A stretch of 64,000 nucleotides of DNA from Candidatus Zixiibacteriota bacterium (GCA_024278935.1 JAJRSF010000024.1:30877-94876), one strand, 5' to 3'; positions 9,055 through 19,276 are shown, numbered from the stretch's first letter. A program made the numbers and translations. Notes: generated from the letters alone by a model not told the origin.

Positions 9055-10218
9055 ATGAAAAAAATATTTTCAAATAGAGGTTCTGCTTTATTAACAGTTC
9101 TTGCCCTTATGGGAATAATCTCACTGGTTGCAATTACTGCTGTTGACCAGGCAACGACCGATGTTGAGTTGTCATACAATCAACTGCATTCCGACCAAGC
9201 ATTTTATATTGCCGAAGCGGGTCTAAAACAAGCACTGGCAAAAATATCTGAGAACCCGGCATGGGACTCAGGATTTACAGATATTGATTATGAAGGCGGT
9301 TCTTTTACTGTGTTGTATATCGACAATACAGTGGATTCGGCATTGATTGATACAATAATTATCAGGTCCTTTGCAACGGTGAAAGAAAGCCGAGGAGGAG
9401 TTGAAACTTGGTTGGTGCCATTAGAGTTTAACCCTTTTAAATATGCGATGTATGGTGATGAAGTTATTGATATAAGAAATAGTATGTCAACCGACTCGTA
9501 CAACTCCGATTCGGGAGCCTATGTAGCAACGGTTCTTAACGAAGGTGGTAGTATCGGTTCAAATGGCGATGTAATTGTTAAAAATGGAGCAACTGTGAGT
9601 GGTGATGCGATTACATCACTAGACGGTGGCTTAGACATCAATGCAGGTGCTATCATTGTAGGTGATACAAGTTCTACTGCACCAGTACATGATCTTGAAC
9701 TTATCCCTCAATCTGAATATGATTGGGCAGAAGCGACCAGTATCGCATCAACAGGGATTAGCGGAACGTATGATTATGATCCGGTTACAAAATCATTTGA
9801 CGCCAAGGATGGCGATGTCGTATTAACGAGTGGGGTTTATTATTTCTCATCAATTGTTCTTAGTAAAGATGCTGCCTTAACTCTTGCCCCAGATGCTGAA
9901 GTGACTATTTATATAACAGGTGATATTGAGATTAAAAATTCAGGTGACATAAATGACGGTGGGACACCATCGGATCTTACATTTTTATCACAGGGTGATT
10001 TAGTTTTAAAAAATAGCGGTACAATCTCAGCAGTTTTTTATTGCCCTGAGGGTTCTGCCGATTTAAGGAACTCATCTGACTTTTATGGATCAATTATCGC
10101 CAATGATATTATCGCACATAATAGTGCCGGATTTCATTATGACCGTGAATTAGATAGCTATAGGAGAACATCGCAGATATATAAAGATCAAATTGCTTGG
10201 AAGGAAGTTTATTTCTAA
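9055..10218 (+). CDS. PilX N-terminal domain-containing pilus assembly protein
   Basis: NRGSALLTVLALMGIISLVAITAVDQATTDVELSYNQLHSDQAFYIAEAGLKQAL typical PilX start; repetitive beta-rich C-terminus. Confidence 0.75.
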   Translation: MKKIFSNRGSALLTVLALMGIISLVAITAVDQATTDVELSYNQLHSDQAFYIAEAGLKQALAKISENPAWDSGFTDIDYEGGSFTVLYIDNTVDSALIDTIIIRSFATVKESRGGVETWLVPLEFNPFKYAMYGDEVIDIRNSMSTDSYNSDSGAYVATVLNEGGSIGSNGDVIVKNGATVSGDAITSLDGGLDINAGAIIVGDTSSTAPVHDLELIPQSEYDWAEATSIASTGISGTYDYDPVTKSFDAKDGDVVLTSGVYYFSSIVLSKDAALTLAPDAEVTIYITGDIEIKNSGDINDGGTPSDLTFLSQGDLVLKNSGTISAVFYCPEGSADLRNSSDFYGSIIANDIIAHNSAGFHYDRELDSYRRTSQIYKDQIAWKEVYF

Positions 10219-10245
10219 GGAGGAATACAAAAACAGTTAGTTATA

Positions 10246-10274
10246 AAAGGCGGAACAATTTATGTTCCGCCTTT
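10246..10274 (+). terminator. Rho-independent terminator after the pilin operon
   Basis: AAAGGCGGAAC-AATTTAT-GTTCCGCCTTT hairpin followed by T-rich sequence. Confidence 0.8.
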
Positions 10275-10308
10275 ATTTATCGTAACAAATAAAAGTTTGC
10301 ATTTAAAT

Positions 10309-10581
10309 CTATTCGGCAGTAGTTGGAGAGATAATGGTTTTCACTTCTGAAACTGCGTTTGCCGGGAAGCCACCTTTGGCAGCATGTTCACGTACCATCT
10401 GTTCGTTTTCAGCAGTATAGACACAGTAGATTTTATCAGCAGTTACATAGCTGTGATCCCATTGGATCTTAGGTCCGAGTTCCTGAAGGACGCTGCAGGA
10501 TTTTTGCGCGACACCTTTTAGATCAGCAGCAGATAAATTTCCCGCTCCCGGTATTTCTCTTTCGATTACATACTTAGGCAT
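10309..10581 (-). CDS. DUF4242 domain-containing protein
   Basis: MPKYVIEREIPGAGNLSAADLKGVAQKSC...IQWDHSYVTADKIYCVYTAENEQMVREHAAKGGFP. Confidence 0.8.
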   Translation of the reverse strand: MPKYVIEREIPGAGNLSAADLKGVAQKSCSVLQELGPKIQWDHSYVTADKIYCVYTAENEQMVREHAAKGGFPANAVSEVKTIISPTTAE

Positions 10582-10715
10582 ACTATGCTCCTTGTTTTGT
10601 TAGATAAATGTAAGATTAGTTATTCATAGAAAAATAACAGGGCTGAGGAACAATGTCAACGGGTATTATGGATAAATTTGATTCATCTTGCCCACTTTCA
10701 CATGTTTCTATTTAG

Positions 10716-11603
10716 TTATTGAGCCGGGAGATGATCGGGGTCGGAGTCTTTGAGCATTTGTAAAAAGTTGACTGTGCCAGCCCCAAAGTATGCTTCGGGA
10801 CGATGGAAGGCTTTATCTTTGAGTGCTTTATCAACCGTTATAAATTTGTAACCCAACTCTTTAATCGCACCGAGCATTTCATCAAGAAAGACAGCGTTGA
10901 TTCGATTGGCACGAAGTTTCAAAATTTGTTTGCAGGGACGGTTCAAAATTTCTTTTGACAATTTTTCCGATGCTTCGATTTCATCGAGAACATGATTGAT
11001 ATATTCATTCATTAAAGCAAAATAATCAGTTGTGTCCGGTTCTTTCCCCATTTTATCTAGAGACATATTATAAAGGTAATCTTCGATGACAACAGTAGCG
11101 GGTACAACATGTAATTGTTTGGAATCTAAATATAGGGAAAGCTGTTTTTTCTTTTCGGAACTGTTACCGTAATGTAGATATGGATATCTAAAATATTTTT
11201 GCTTCTGTCCAAAACCTTTAATCATCGGCTCGAGTTCTTTTTCGCCATGGATCAGATCATCAATAAATTGCGAGATGCCAAGCTGGTTAAAATCCTGATT
11301 GGAATAGGTCATGTTCCCAAGGGTATGACCACTATTGAGCCATTCACCTAAGATATCAAACGATTCATTGACCTGATCGCCAACGACAAAGCCGATAGCT
11401 TTCACCTCATATTTTTTTAACGCCTGCAATATCAGATAGGTTATGGCATCACGGTCGACATCCTGGAAAGAAACTGCTACCGGAAGTTCATCAAAAGAAA
11501 TACAGATTTCTTTTTTTGCTTTTTTCTTATTTGACTTATCCGCGGCAGAGCTGGTTGGCACACTTAAAATAAAGATGAGAAGTAACAGTATAATTTTTTT
11601 CAT
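10716..11603 (-). CDS. Polysaccharide deacetylase-family (NodB-like) protein with degenerate metal site
   Basis: Signal peptide; ISFDELP, GHTLGNMTYSNQDF, YFRYPYLHYG motifs. Confidence 0.65.
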   Translation of the reverse strand: MKKIILLLLIFILSVPTSSAADKSNKKKAKKEICISFDELPVAVSFQDVDRDAITYLILQALKKYEVKAIGFVVGDQVNESFDILGEWLNSGHTLGNMTYSNQDFNQLGISQFIDDLIHGEKELEPMIKGFGQKQKYFRYPYLHYGNSSEKKKQLSLYLDSKQLHVVPATVVIEDYLYNMSLDKMGKEPDTTDYFALMNEYINHVLDEIEASEKLSKEILNRPCKQILKLRANRINAVFLDEMLGAIKELGYKFITVDKALKDKAFHRPEAYFGAGTVNFLQMLKDSDPDHLPAQ

Positions 11604-11610
11604 TTTAACT

Positions 11611-13029
11611 CTACTTTGTAATTTTATGAATCATCATAAAGTTGGTCCCGACGTTAACATCAAAAGGAAGTCCACCGGTGATGATTACATCATCATTCAG
11701 AGTTACCAACTTGTGAGAGAGTCCAGCTTTCTGCACAGTGTTCACCATCTTGCGAAATGAATTTGGTTTTTTCACCAGCACGGGATAGACCGAGCGAAGT
11801 AAGGTAAGTTTGGCGAGGACTCTTGTGTTATATGTCAGAGCAACGATTCTTTGAGGAGGAAATAGATTAGAAATAAGTCCGGCGGTAAAACCTGTAGATG
11901 TAAAAGCAAAAATAGCTTTTGACTCAAATTCTAATTGTATAGAACTCACCGAAGATGCAATCGCATGGGTCACCGCTGACTTAATAAAATAACGATCGAT
12001 ATGAGGAGCAGCTTTGTGATGTTTGGTAAAGTTTTCTGAACTCTCAGCAATTCGAGCCATTGTCTGCACTGTTTCAAGAGCATACTCCCCGGTGGCAGTT
12101 TCCGCAGATAGCATAACGGCATCGACAAAATCAAAGACTGCTGTGGCAACATCGTTTACCTCGGCTCTTGTCGCTCTCGGAGCAAAACGCATCGACTCAA
12201 GCATCTGGGTTGCAACAATCACCGGTTTATGGTGATGATTGGCGAGTCTTATAATTTTTTTCTGAAGTTGCGGAAGGTCTTCAAACGGGAGTTCGACACC
12301 TAGGTCACCTCGGGCAACCATGACGCCATCGGCAAGAAGCATTATGTTTTCGATATCCTCGATAGCTTCTTTTTTCTCAAGCTTAGCAATGATATGTTGA
12401 TCACCGCCGAATTTTTTCAGTAATTTACGTGCTTGAATTATATCATCACCTGAGCGTACAAATGATAGTGCTATAAAGTCTGCGTTGCAGGCACACGCTG
12501 TTTCGATATCTACGATATCTTTTTTTGTAATTGTCGGAATCTTAATATCTGAGTCAGGCAGGTTGATACCTTTGCCCGGGAGAATGACACCATCGTTCAT
12601 GATTTCTAATTCAATTTCCTGCTTAGAACATTTCAAAACTTTTAAACTAATGTTTCCATCATCAATAAAAACCCGTTCGTTTTTTTTGACCGATGCGATA
12701 ATTACAGGATGGTTGACGGCAACAATTCGTTTATCAATGTTTGTCTTACCAGTGGTGAGGATTATGCTCTCACCTTTTTTTATTGGCAGCTCTCCCTCAA
12801 AACGGTCGAGTCGCAGTTTAGGACCTGAAATATCAAATAGAATGCCGATCGGAAATAATGAACCGACGGTACCTTTGCGAATCACATTGACAGCTTTTTT
12901 AAAATCTGCTTCTACTCCATGGGAACAGTTTACTCTAAAAACATTAACGCCCTCATCGACAAGTTGTCTCACTTTGGAACTACTTGCTATTGCGGGACCG
13001 TAGGTAGCTATAATTTTAGTCTTTTTCAT
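11611..13029 (-). CDS. pyk: Pyruvate kinase
   Basis: MKKTKIIATYGPA..., GVMVARGDLGVELP, KPVIVATQMLESM signatures. Confidence 0.95.
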   Translation of the reverse strand: MKKTKIIATYGPAIASSSKVRQLVDEGVNVFRVNCSHGVEADFKKAVNVIRKGTVGSLFPIGILFDISGPKLRLDRFEGELPIKKGESIILTTGKTNIDKRIVAVNHPVIIASVKKNERVFIDDGNISLKVLKCSKQEIELEIMNDGVILPGKGINLPDSDIKIPTITKKDIVDIETACACNADFIALSFVRSGDDIIQARKLLKKFGGDQHIIAKLEKKEAIEDIENIMLLADGVMVARGDLGVELPFEDLPQLQKKIIRLANHHHKPVIVATQMLESMRFAPRATRAEVNDVATAVFDFVDAVMLSAETATGEYALETVQTMARIAESSENFTKHHKAAPHIDRYFIKSAVTHAIASSVSSIQLEFESKAIFAFTSTGFTAGLISNLFPPQRIVALTYNTRVLAKLTLLRSVYPVLVKKPNSFRKMVNTVQKAGLSHKLVTLNDDVIITGGLPFDVNVGTNFMMIHKITK

Positions 13030-13139
13030 ACTGTATTGAGTAGCATCTATTTAGGAGTAAATCAACAAAAAACAACCACTCGCAGTAGGAATAATGTGGA
13101 TAAACACTAAAGCTCTGACTGTTTCATCCGATAAAAATA

Positions 13140-14078
13140 ATGTACCAAATTGAAACAACTGAATGCAAGAAACTCTCAAGGAGAGAAATTGTGGAAACTT
13201 TACTACAAAATAAAAGTCGGTTTATTCCCGATTATACATTGTTGTCGTCAGAAACTAATCTGAATTTTGATTCGTTATTATGGCACCTTGCTTTATATAA
13301 GAATTTTTCAAAAGAAGATTGCAACATGATACAATCATTTATTCCAAAACATTGTTCCCTGTTTATAAAATCTGAAAATAGTTTTTTATTCCGTTCAGGT
13401 TCTTTTGATGCTATTAACGACTCTTTGAAATCAGAAATTCAATACGCTTACGATGCGACCTACGCCCAACAGATTATGACAGCGGAGAATGGTCTTATGA
13501 GAGTTCTCACTGTTCCGTTTACCGAAAATATTCTTATTGGCTTGGTATCGCCGTCCGGTTTATTTCAGACATCTGAGATTGAAGATATCTTTTTGCATAA
13601 GCTTCATGTCGCTCGGAATAGATATAACGAAATTTTGCGAGCTGTTACTGAGATGCAAAAAATCACCAAACATACCGACCCTATAATAATCATTAATCGT
13701 TCGGACAATCAACTACTCACTTGCAATATAACTGCACTTACCTTTTTTAATCTCTCACAAAAAAGTTTATTAGATACAAATCTACAGAACTTACACAAAA
13801 ATTATCCGAAAGCATCGAAGAGAAAAATTCATATTCGTAACTGCGTCGTTGGGAATACTGATTGTTCGCTTGTGCAGTTTACATTGAAAAATTCCGATTC
13901 ATTTCATGTTGAGACAATCACGCAAGAGTTACAAACTCACGCAGATTATTTGTTTCAGTTTTATAAAGAAATACAAAAAGATAACAATATAAAATCAGAT
14001 TCTTTTGATGCTTCTTTTATAGAGCTTGAAAGATGTTGTCTTGAAATTAAAAAGTTACGCAGCAAAGAAGAAAAATAA
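13140..14078 (+). CDS. Hypothetical PAS/GAF-like signalling protein
   Basis: PAS-like IIIINRSDNQLLTCNITALTFFNLSQKSLLDTNLQNL; precedes an NtrC-like gene. Confidence 0.5.
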   Translation: MYQIETTECKKLSRREIVETLLQNKSRFIPDYTLLSSETNLNFDSLLWHLALYKNFSKEDCNMIQSFIPKHCSLFIKSENSFLFRSGSFDAINDSLKSEIQYAYDATYAQQIMTAENGLMRVLTVPFTENILIGLVSPSGLFQTSEIEDIFLHKLHVARNRYNEILRAVTEMQKITKHTDPIIIINRSDNQLLTCNITALTFFNLSQKSLLDTNLQNLHKNYPKASKRKIHIRNCVVGNTDCSLVQFTLKNSDSFHVETITQELQTHADYLFQFYKEIQKDNNIKSDSFDASFIELERCCLEIKKLRSKEEK

Positions 14079-14105
14079 TAATTATAAACATATTGGAAAG
14101 AACAA

Positions 14106-15467
14106 ATGCAGTCACACATTAAGATACTTACCGTAAATCTAAGGGTTGAGCTTTCTAAAAAACTTCTGGATAATATTTCAGAAAGCCAATACACAATTAC
14201 AATGGTTGATTCTTTATACGCACAATCAACAACAAACATGCTCGAAAAATACAACGTTGTGTTAGTGCAAACCGATAACGATCAATATTCTGCAGATCGG
14301 CTTTCATCGTTTTGTACAAGTAATCCGTTTATCGAAATTATCGGGGTGCAATCATCAAGCGATGAAACACAGCATTCATTTATACAAGCAGGTCTGTTTG
14401 ATCTGATTACTGAGAGCTGTTCGCAAGATGAGTTGACAATGGTTCTGCTTAAAGCAGCAAAGGCTCAAAAGAGCAAGTCCGAGTTGTCAGTATTAAAACA
14501 GTTTGTCGCTATGAATTACGGTTTTGACAATCTTGTTGGCGACTCAAAACAGGTGAAAATTTTAAGAGATAAAATGCAAAAAGTATCTCCTACAGACATT
14601 TCAGTTTTAATCACAGGTCCTTCCGGTTCAGGGAAATCACTTGCGGCGAAAATTATCCATCATCATTCGTACAGAAGAAAAAAACAGTTTGTTGTGCTTG
14701 ATACTGTCTCTACCCCGACTCCAATATTTGATGAAATCCTTTTTGGAGATGGAACTGCTCAAAATCTTTCTCTTCTTGAAAAAGCTGACAGAGGCACACT
14801 TTTTATAAAAGACATTCATCTGCTTTCATTGACAACTCAACAAAAACTAACTCAGTTTATGCATACGAATCGGTTAGAACATTCTGCCAACGGGAAAACG
14901 TTGTCGGTACGGTTTCTTTCCACATCTAACCACAACTTACAAAATTTAGTAAACTCGGGTGCATTTGAAAAAGAACTTTATCATCTGTTGAGTGAAGTCT
15001 CGATTTCGATCCCAGCACTCCGCGACAGACTTGATGATATAGAATCACTATCGGAATATTTTATCCGAAATATTTCTCATGCGACAAACCGACCAATGTT
15101 CTCGTTTAGCAGGACAGCACTTGAACTACTTTACAGTCATCACTGGTCTGAAAATATCAGAGAGCTTGAGAACATTATCAAAAGAGCGGCTACGCTTTGC
15201 CGTACATCGCAGATTGAAGAAAGCGATATACTTTTTATTGAATCAGCAAACAGGTCATCGTCGACAAGTAGATTCACAGTCGACATGAGTGCCGATCAGG
15301 GTAATGGGATTCTTGATGAAGGACAGCGGTCTCTCATCGTGAAAACTCTCAATGATAACAATTGGAATTTTACACAGACGGCACAAGAACTTGGTATAGG
15401 CAGAACTACTCTTTGGCGTAAAGTTAAAAAGTATAACCTCAAAAAAGAGTCGACAGAACTTGTCTGA
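14106..15467 (+). CDS. NtrC-family AAA+ regulator lacking GAFTGA, with Fis-type HTH
   Basis: Walker A GPSGSGKS; altered Walker B GTLFIKDI; HHWSENIRELENIIKRA; C-terminal NFTQTAQELGIGRTTLWRKVKKYNL. Confidence 0.75.
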   Translation: MQSHIKILTVNLRVELSKKLLDNISESQYTITMVDSLYAQSTTNMLEKYNVVLVQTDNDQYSADRLSSFCTSNPFIEIIGVQSSSDETQHSFIQAGLFDLITESCSQDELTMVLLKAAKAQKSKSELSVLKQFVAMNYGFDNLVGDSKQVKILRDKMQKVSPTDISVLITGPSGSGKSLAAKIIHHHSYRRKKQFVVLDTVSTPTPIFDEILFGDGTAQNLSLLEKADRGTLFIKDIHLLSLTTQQKLTQFMHTNRLEHSANGKTLSVRFLSTSNHNLQNLVNSGAFEKELYHLLSEVSISIPALRDRLDDIESLSEYFIRNISHATNRPMFSFSRTALELLYSHHWSENIRELENIIKRAATLCRTSQIEESDILFIESANRSSSTSRFTVDMSADQGNGILDEGQRSLIVKTLNDNNWNFTQTAQELGIGRTTLWRKVKKYNLKKESTELV

Positions 15468-15484
15468 TAGATAGGATTGATATA

Positions 15485-16006
15485 ATGATTTCAAATCGTA
15501 GCTATTTATCGGAAGAAAGAGATTTGTCATTTAATTTTGAATCGGAACTACCACAAAAGGCTAATATCTCTGAGATATTTTGCGAAATAACGAGACGGCT
15601 TTTAGTAAATTTTGACATTAACAAAGGTGTCTTGGTTGTTCGTAATCAATCGGAGAATTCTTTTTTAGCAATTTCTACCTGGAACAATGGAGAATTTTTG
15701 GACGGTTTATCTATTTCGTTGCCTACGGCTCCATCGTTGTTTGAACAGGTCGCAAATGATGGTAATGTATTTTCTGATAGTTATGCGGGAATATTTTCCG
15801 GTAACTTTTTTGAGAAAAAATTACTTCTTGACCATAATAGTCGGTCGTATGTTTTGCATCCTCTCAAACATGAGGGAATTATAATCGGTATGATTGGTTA
15901 TAGTTCTGAAGAGGATCTTGCATTTTCTGTTTTTGAGGAAGGTGTCCTGTTGGATATTACTGCTAAGTTTGCAAAATTGATTTCTGAGAGAGAAGAAATA
16001 ATCTAA
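15485..16006 (+). CDS. GAF domain-containing protein
   Basis: 173 aa GAF-like fold pattern; co-directional with previous two genes. Confidence 0.6.
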   Translation: MISNRSYLSEERDLSFNFESELPQKANISEIFCEITRRLLVNFDINKGVLVVRNQSENSFLAISTWNNGEFLDGLSISLPTAPSLFEQVANDGNVFSDSYAGIFSGNFFEKKLLLDHNSRSYVLHPLKHEGIIIGMIGYSSEEDLAFSVFEEGVLLDITAKFAKLISEREEII

Positions 16007-16012
16007 CGGTTG

Positions 16013-17002
16013 TTAGTTATCTGAACGAATTCTTCTGATTGCTCTGTTATGTTCGGCATTTGTTTTTGAAAAATAATGAGTGCCTTTATTGTCAGCCACA
16101 AAATAAAAATAGTCAGTCTGCTCTGGTGCAATCGCCGCTTTGATGGCAGCAAGCCCGGGAGAATTTATAGGTGTTGGCGGTAGACCTTTTTGCATATATG
16201 TATTGTATGGAGTTTTTTTTCGTAAATCTTTTCTATACAAGGATCTTGAGAGTCCTCCTAATCCATAAATAACAGTCGGATCCGCATCGAGTTTCATATT
16301 TATTTTCAAACGATTATGATATACAGATGATACTAATTTTCGCTCTCCGCCTACCCCGGTTTCAGATTCAACAATCGATGCCATTATAATAATTTCATCA
16401 TGCGATAAATTGTTCGGGAGGTTATCAGACCAAATATCTTTGGTTTGTGATTTATACATTGCAACGAGTTCTCTGACAACTCTTTTTTCATCGATGCCCC
16501 AAGCAAAATAATATGTCTCGGGGAAAAGGTACCCTTCTAGTGATGGCACTTCAAGCGACTGCACAAAACTTGTATCATAGGCAAGGTTTCTGACAACAGC
16601 TGAGTCAAGTTCCATACGTTTGCCAATAAGTGCGGCTGTTTCCCAAATCATGTTTCCTTCGGGGATGGTCAGTTTTATACGAAGGAAATCACCATTGGCA
16701 AGTCGTTCTAAAACTGAACGACAGGAATTTTTACCGCTGAAATCATAACGACCGGGAGTCAGCTTTTTATCTATCCCTTTAAGTTGGGCAGGGTATTTAA
16801 ACATTATTTTAGAAGTGATGACTTGGTTTTGTAATAGAGTCGAACTTATGTCTGAAAAGCTACTTCCTGATTTGATAATTAGTGTTACCGTATTATCTGC
16901 TAAATCTATTTCTTCGGTGTACATTCGGTAGCATAAGATTGAAACTACGAGTGCTATGAATAACAGTAGTATGCTAATTTTCATATATAAATTTTGAAAC
17001 AT
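16013..17002 (-). CDS. mltG: Endolytic murein transglycosylase MltG
   Basis: LEGYLFPETYYF, IMASIVESETG, YNTYMQKGLPPTPINSPGLAAIKAA motifs. Confidence 0.93.
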   Translation of the reverse strand: MFQNLYMKISILLLFIALVVSILCYRMYTEEIDLADNTVTLIIKSGSSFSDISSTLLQNQVITSKIMFKYPAQLKGIDKKLTPGRYDFSGKNSCRSVLERLANGDFLRIKLTIPEGNMIWETAALIGKRMELDSAVVRNLAYDTSFVQSLEVPSLEGYLFPETYYFAWGIDEKRVVRELVAMYKSQTKDIWSDNLPNNLSHDEIIIMASIVESETGVGGERKLVSSVYHNRLKINMKLDADPTVIYGLGGLSRSLYRKDLRKKTPYNTYMQKGLPPTPINSPGLAAIKAAIAPEQTDYFYFVADNKGTHYFSKTNAEHNRAIRRIRSDN

Positions 17003-17010
17003 GAAGTCCC

Positions 17011-17439
17011 TTATTGCTGTTCTTCTAAAAAACGTTCGAGAATAATTACTGCCGCCAGTCGGTCGATTCTTTTTTTATCTTTGCCGACTTTTTGTCCATG
17101 GGCGTGAATGATTTTGGTCGCTTCGATAGATGATGCGAATTCGTCGACTCGATAAAGTTTACCGGTGTAGGTCTCTTGGAGTTTATTTATAAACTTGTCA
17201 ATTTCAATACATTTGTCTGATTTATCGCCTGATTTCAAAAGCGGGTAGCCGAAGATAACTGCGTTTGGATTGTATTCGTCGAGAAGTTTACGAATTTTTT
17301 CGAGTGCATCTTTTTGAGACTTTACCTCGAGGGTTGTTAGTGCCGAGGCAATTATCCCCATCGGGTCTGATTTGGCAACGCCGATGCGACGACTGCCGTA
17401 GTCGATTGCTAAATATTCTTTATCGTATTGATCGTTCAT
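17011..17439 (-). CDS. ruvX: Holliday junction resolvase RuvX/YqgF
   Basis: LAIDYGSRRIGVAKSD start, VDEFASSIEA, KKRIDRLAAVIILERFLE. Confidence 0.9.
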   Translation of the reverse strand: MNDQYDKEYLAIDYGSRRIGVAKSDPMGIIASALTTLEVKSQKDALEKIRKLLDEYNPNAVIFGYPLLKSGDKSDKCIEIDKFINKLQETYTGKLYRVDEFASSIEATKIIHAHGQKVGKDKKRIDRLAAVIILERFLEEQQ

Positions 17440-17524
17440 GACCTGAATGTAGACTATTTATAGTTTCAGGTCAAATAAAGATTATCGGCAAACAATGTTT
17501 GTGGTCAAATAATGTTTGATATAT

Positions 17525-18097
17525 TTAAAAGTGAAGATTTAAAGATATTCCAACCGAATTTGTTTGGGAAAAATATTTTGGTATAATATCCAATCTCGCA
17601 TTAGACAAAGCAGCATTACTTTTGCGAACAGCTTTTTTTATTTTTGCGATATCATAAATTGCTGAGAAGACTATAACAGATGCTGATGTTACAAACAATA
17701 TACCAGCACCAGCAGAGTTTGAATTATTATCACCAAAATCAAAATCTGAAAAACTCCACGCTATAGCACTAGCCATCCCGATTACACCAGCTGACCTTAT
17801 TGCTATTCCTTTCCAAGCACGACCTAGCATGCCGCCATAAAAATAACCTAACGATGGTCCAAAGACTAAACCTGGAATTGTAAACACGATTGTTGGAAGC
17901 GGCACAAGAGTACCGTATAGCGACGATTTAAAGGCATGTGATTCTGATTTTAGTTTAAAAGAATCAACGTATTGAATCTCAGTTGTATCTGATTGCAGTT
18001 TAGATGTAGAGTTTTCTTGAGCAAATGCTGTATGAGAGATTAAAACGATAAATATAAAAACAGGTACGAGCAGATTAGTTATTGATTTTTCAGACAT
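17525..18097 (-). CDS. Hypothetical secreted/membrane protein
   Basis: 190 aa with signal peptide and glycine-rich hydrophobic segments. Confidence 0.5.
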   Translation of the reverse strand: MSEKSITNLLVPVFIFIVLISHTAFAQENSTSKLQSDTTEIQYVDSFKLKSESHAFKSSLYGTLVPLPTIVFTIPGLVFGPSLGYFYGGMLGRAWKGIAIRSAGVIGMASAIAWSFSDFDFGDNNSNSAGAGILFVTSASVIVFSAIYDIAKIKKAVRKSNAALSNARLDIIPKYFSQTNSVGISLNLHF

Positions 18098-18296
18098 ATA
18101 AATTCCCTTCGAATATACTTATATTATGTCTCAAGCTTTAAAAAAAGTCAACTCTCAAAAATAATAAGCGACAGACAATTTCGCCTGCCGCTTATTTAAT
18201 ATAGTTTTACAAATCTTTTAGGGATTTTACCTGACGGAGTTTACGAAATAGAGATATATATTCTTTTACCATAATCTCTTCTGCCGCCGAGAGACC

Positions 18297-18464
18297 TTAC
18301 ATCATTGGAATACCGATTTTTAAAACCGCCCGCACCATGTCCGATGTTGTTCGGTCATATTTTTTAGCAAGAGATTTTATTTGTTCTTTGAGTTCATACG
18401 AAACAAAAATATTTAAACAATGTTCGCCTCGTAGTTTTTTAATCTGTTTTTTTTGTTCGCTCAT
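18297..18464 (-). CDS. Small ribbon-helix-helix-like protein (55 aa, below ORF-track cutoff)
   Basis: Translation MSEQKKQIKKLRGEHCLNIFVSYELKEQIKSLAKKYDRTTSDMVRAVLKIGIPMM; RBS-like ggagcaa upstream. Confidence 0.65.
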   Translation of the reverse strand: MSEQKKQIKKLRGEHCLNIFVSYELKEQIKSLAKKYDRTTSDMVRAVLKIGIPMM

Positions 18465-18484
18465 TTTGTTGCTCCTTTTTTAGA

Positions 18485-19051
18485 TTAATGATATTTTTCA
18501 TGTCCGATTAGAATCTGTGGTGATTTGATTTTTATATTATACGATTTAGAAACATTCTGAATAATATGTTTCCATGTGCTTTTAGGGTCACGCATCAGAA
18601 TCAGTTTGTCGATTTCTTTTTTGTACGGTGAGTCGCAAATAAGACAGACCTGTTGGCTATCTTCTGTTACAGCAAATTGTTCTTTGACAAATTTTTTGAG
18701 ATAGTTTTTCAGTTTTTTTACTGCTCTATTATGAAGCGATACCAGGCGATAGATTTCCCGTTCTGATTTTTCTGCTATTTCGATATATTTTTCGCCCATG
18801 AAATAAAAACGGATAATAAACTCATGCTCATCATCGGTCAGTTTTTCAAGGGCAGCTTTGACTGCTTGTTCGATAATTTTTCTGCGGTTAATCTGCCGAC
18901 TGCTCGGTTGTTCTTGTGAAATATCAAAGCCTGATTCAAAAAGTTCGTCGATTGATATCTGCTCAATTTCATTTTTATGCGGTCCTCCCAATTTTGGATC
19001 GTAGCCTATTTCTACCAGCCAGTTTTGAAAAATAAGTCTGTTTTTTGCCAA
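18485..19051 (-). CDS. HTH protein with sigma-70-region-4-like helix and C-terminal C2H2-type zinc finger
   Basis: LTDDEHEFIIRFYFMGEKYIEIAEKSEREIYRLVSLHNRAVKKLKNYL; CLICDSPYKKEIDKLIL...ILIGHEKYH. Confidence 0.55.
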   Translation of the reverse strand: MAKNRLIFQNWLVEIGYDPKLGGPHKNEIEQISIDELFESGFDISQEQPSSRQINRRKIIEQAVKAALEKLTDDEHEFIIRFYFMGEKYIEIAEKSEREIYRLVSLHNRAVKKLKNYLKKFVKEQFAVTEDSQQVCLICDSPYKKEIDKLILMRDPKSTWKHIIQNVSKSYNIKIKSPQILIGHEKYH

Positions 19052-19276
19052 ATGAATCTCCTTTTGTATCTAATTTGAAACCAAGTTACTACAAGGGAGT
19101 TTTTTGGCTATCAGATGCATTTCACTACAAAAACTGTAGGAAAGTCAAGGCTGGGATGTGAATTTCACATGCTGAATGACAACAAGTTAGGAGAATAAAG
19201 AAACTAATTGATTTCACCGATAGATATAGTATCATAAGATTCGTGTGATTTAATGTGAAAGATAAAGAGAGCGATT

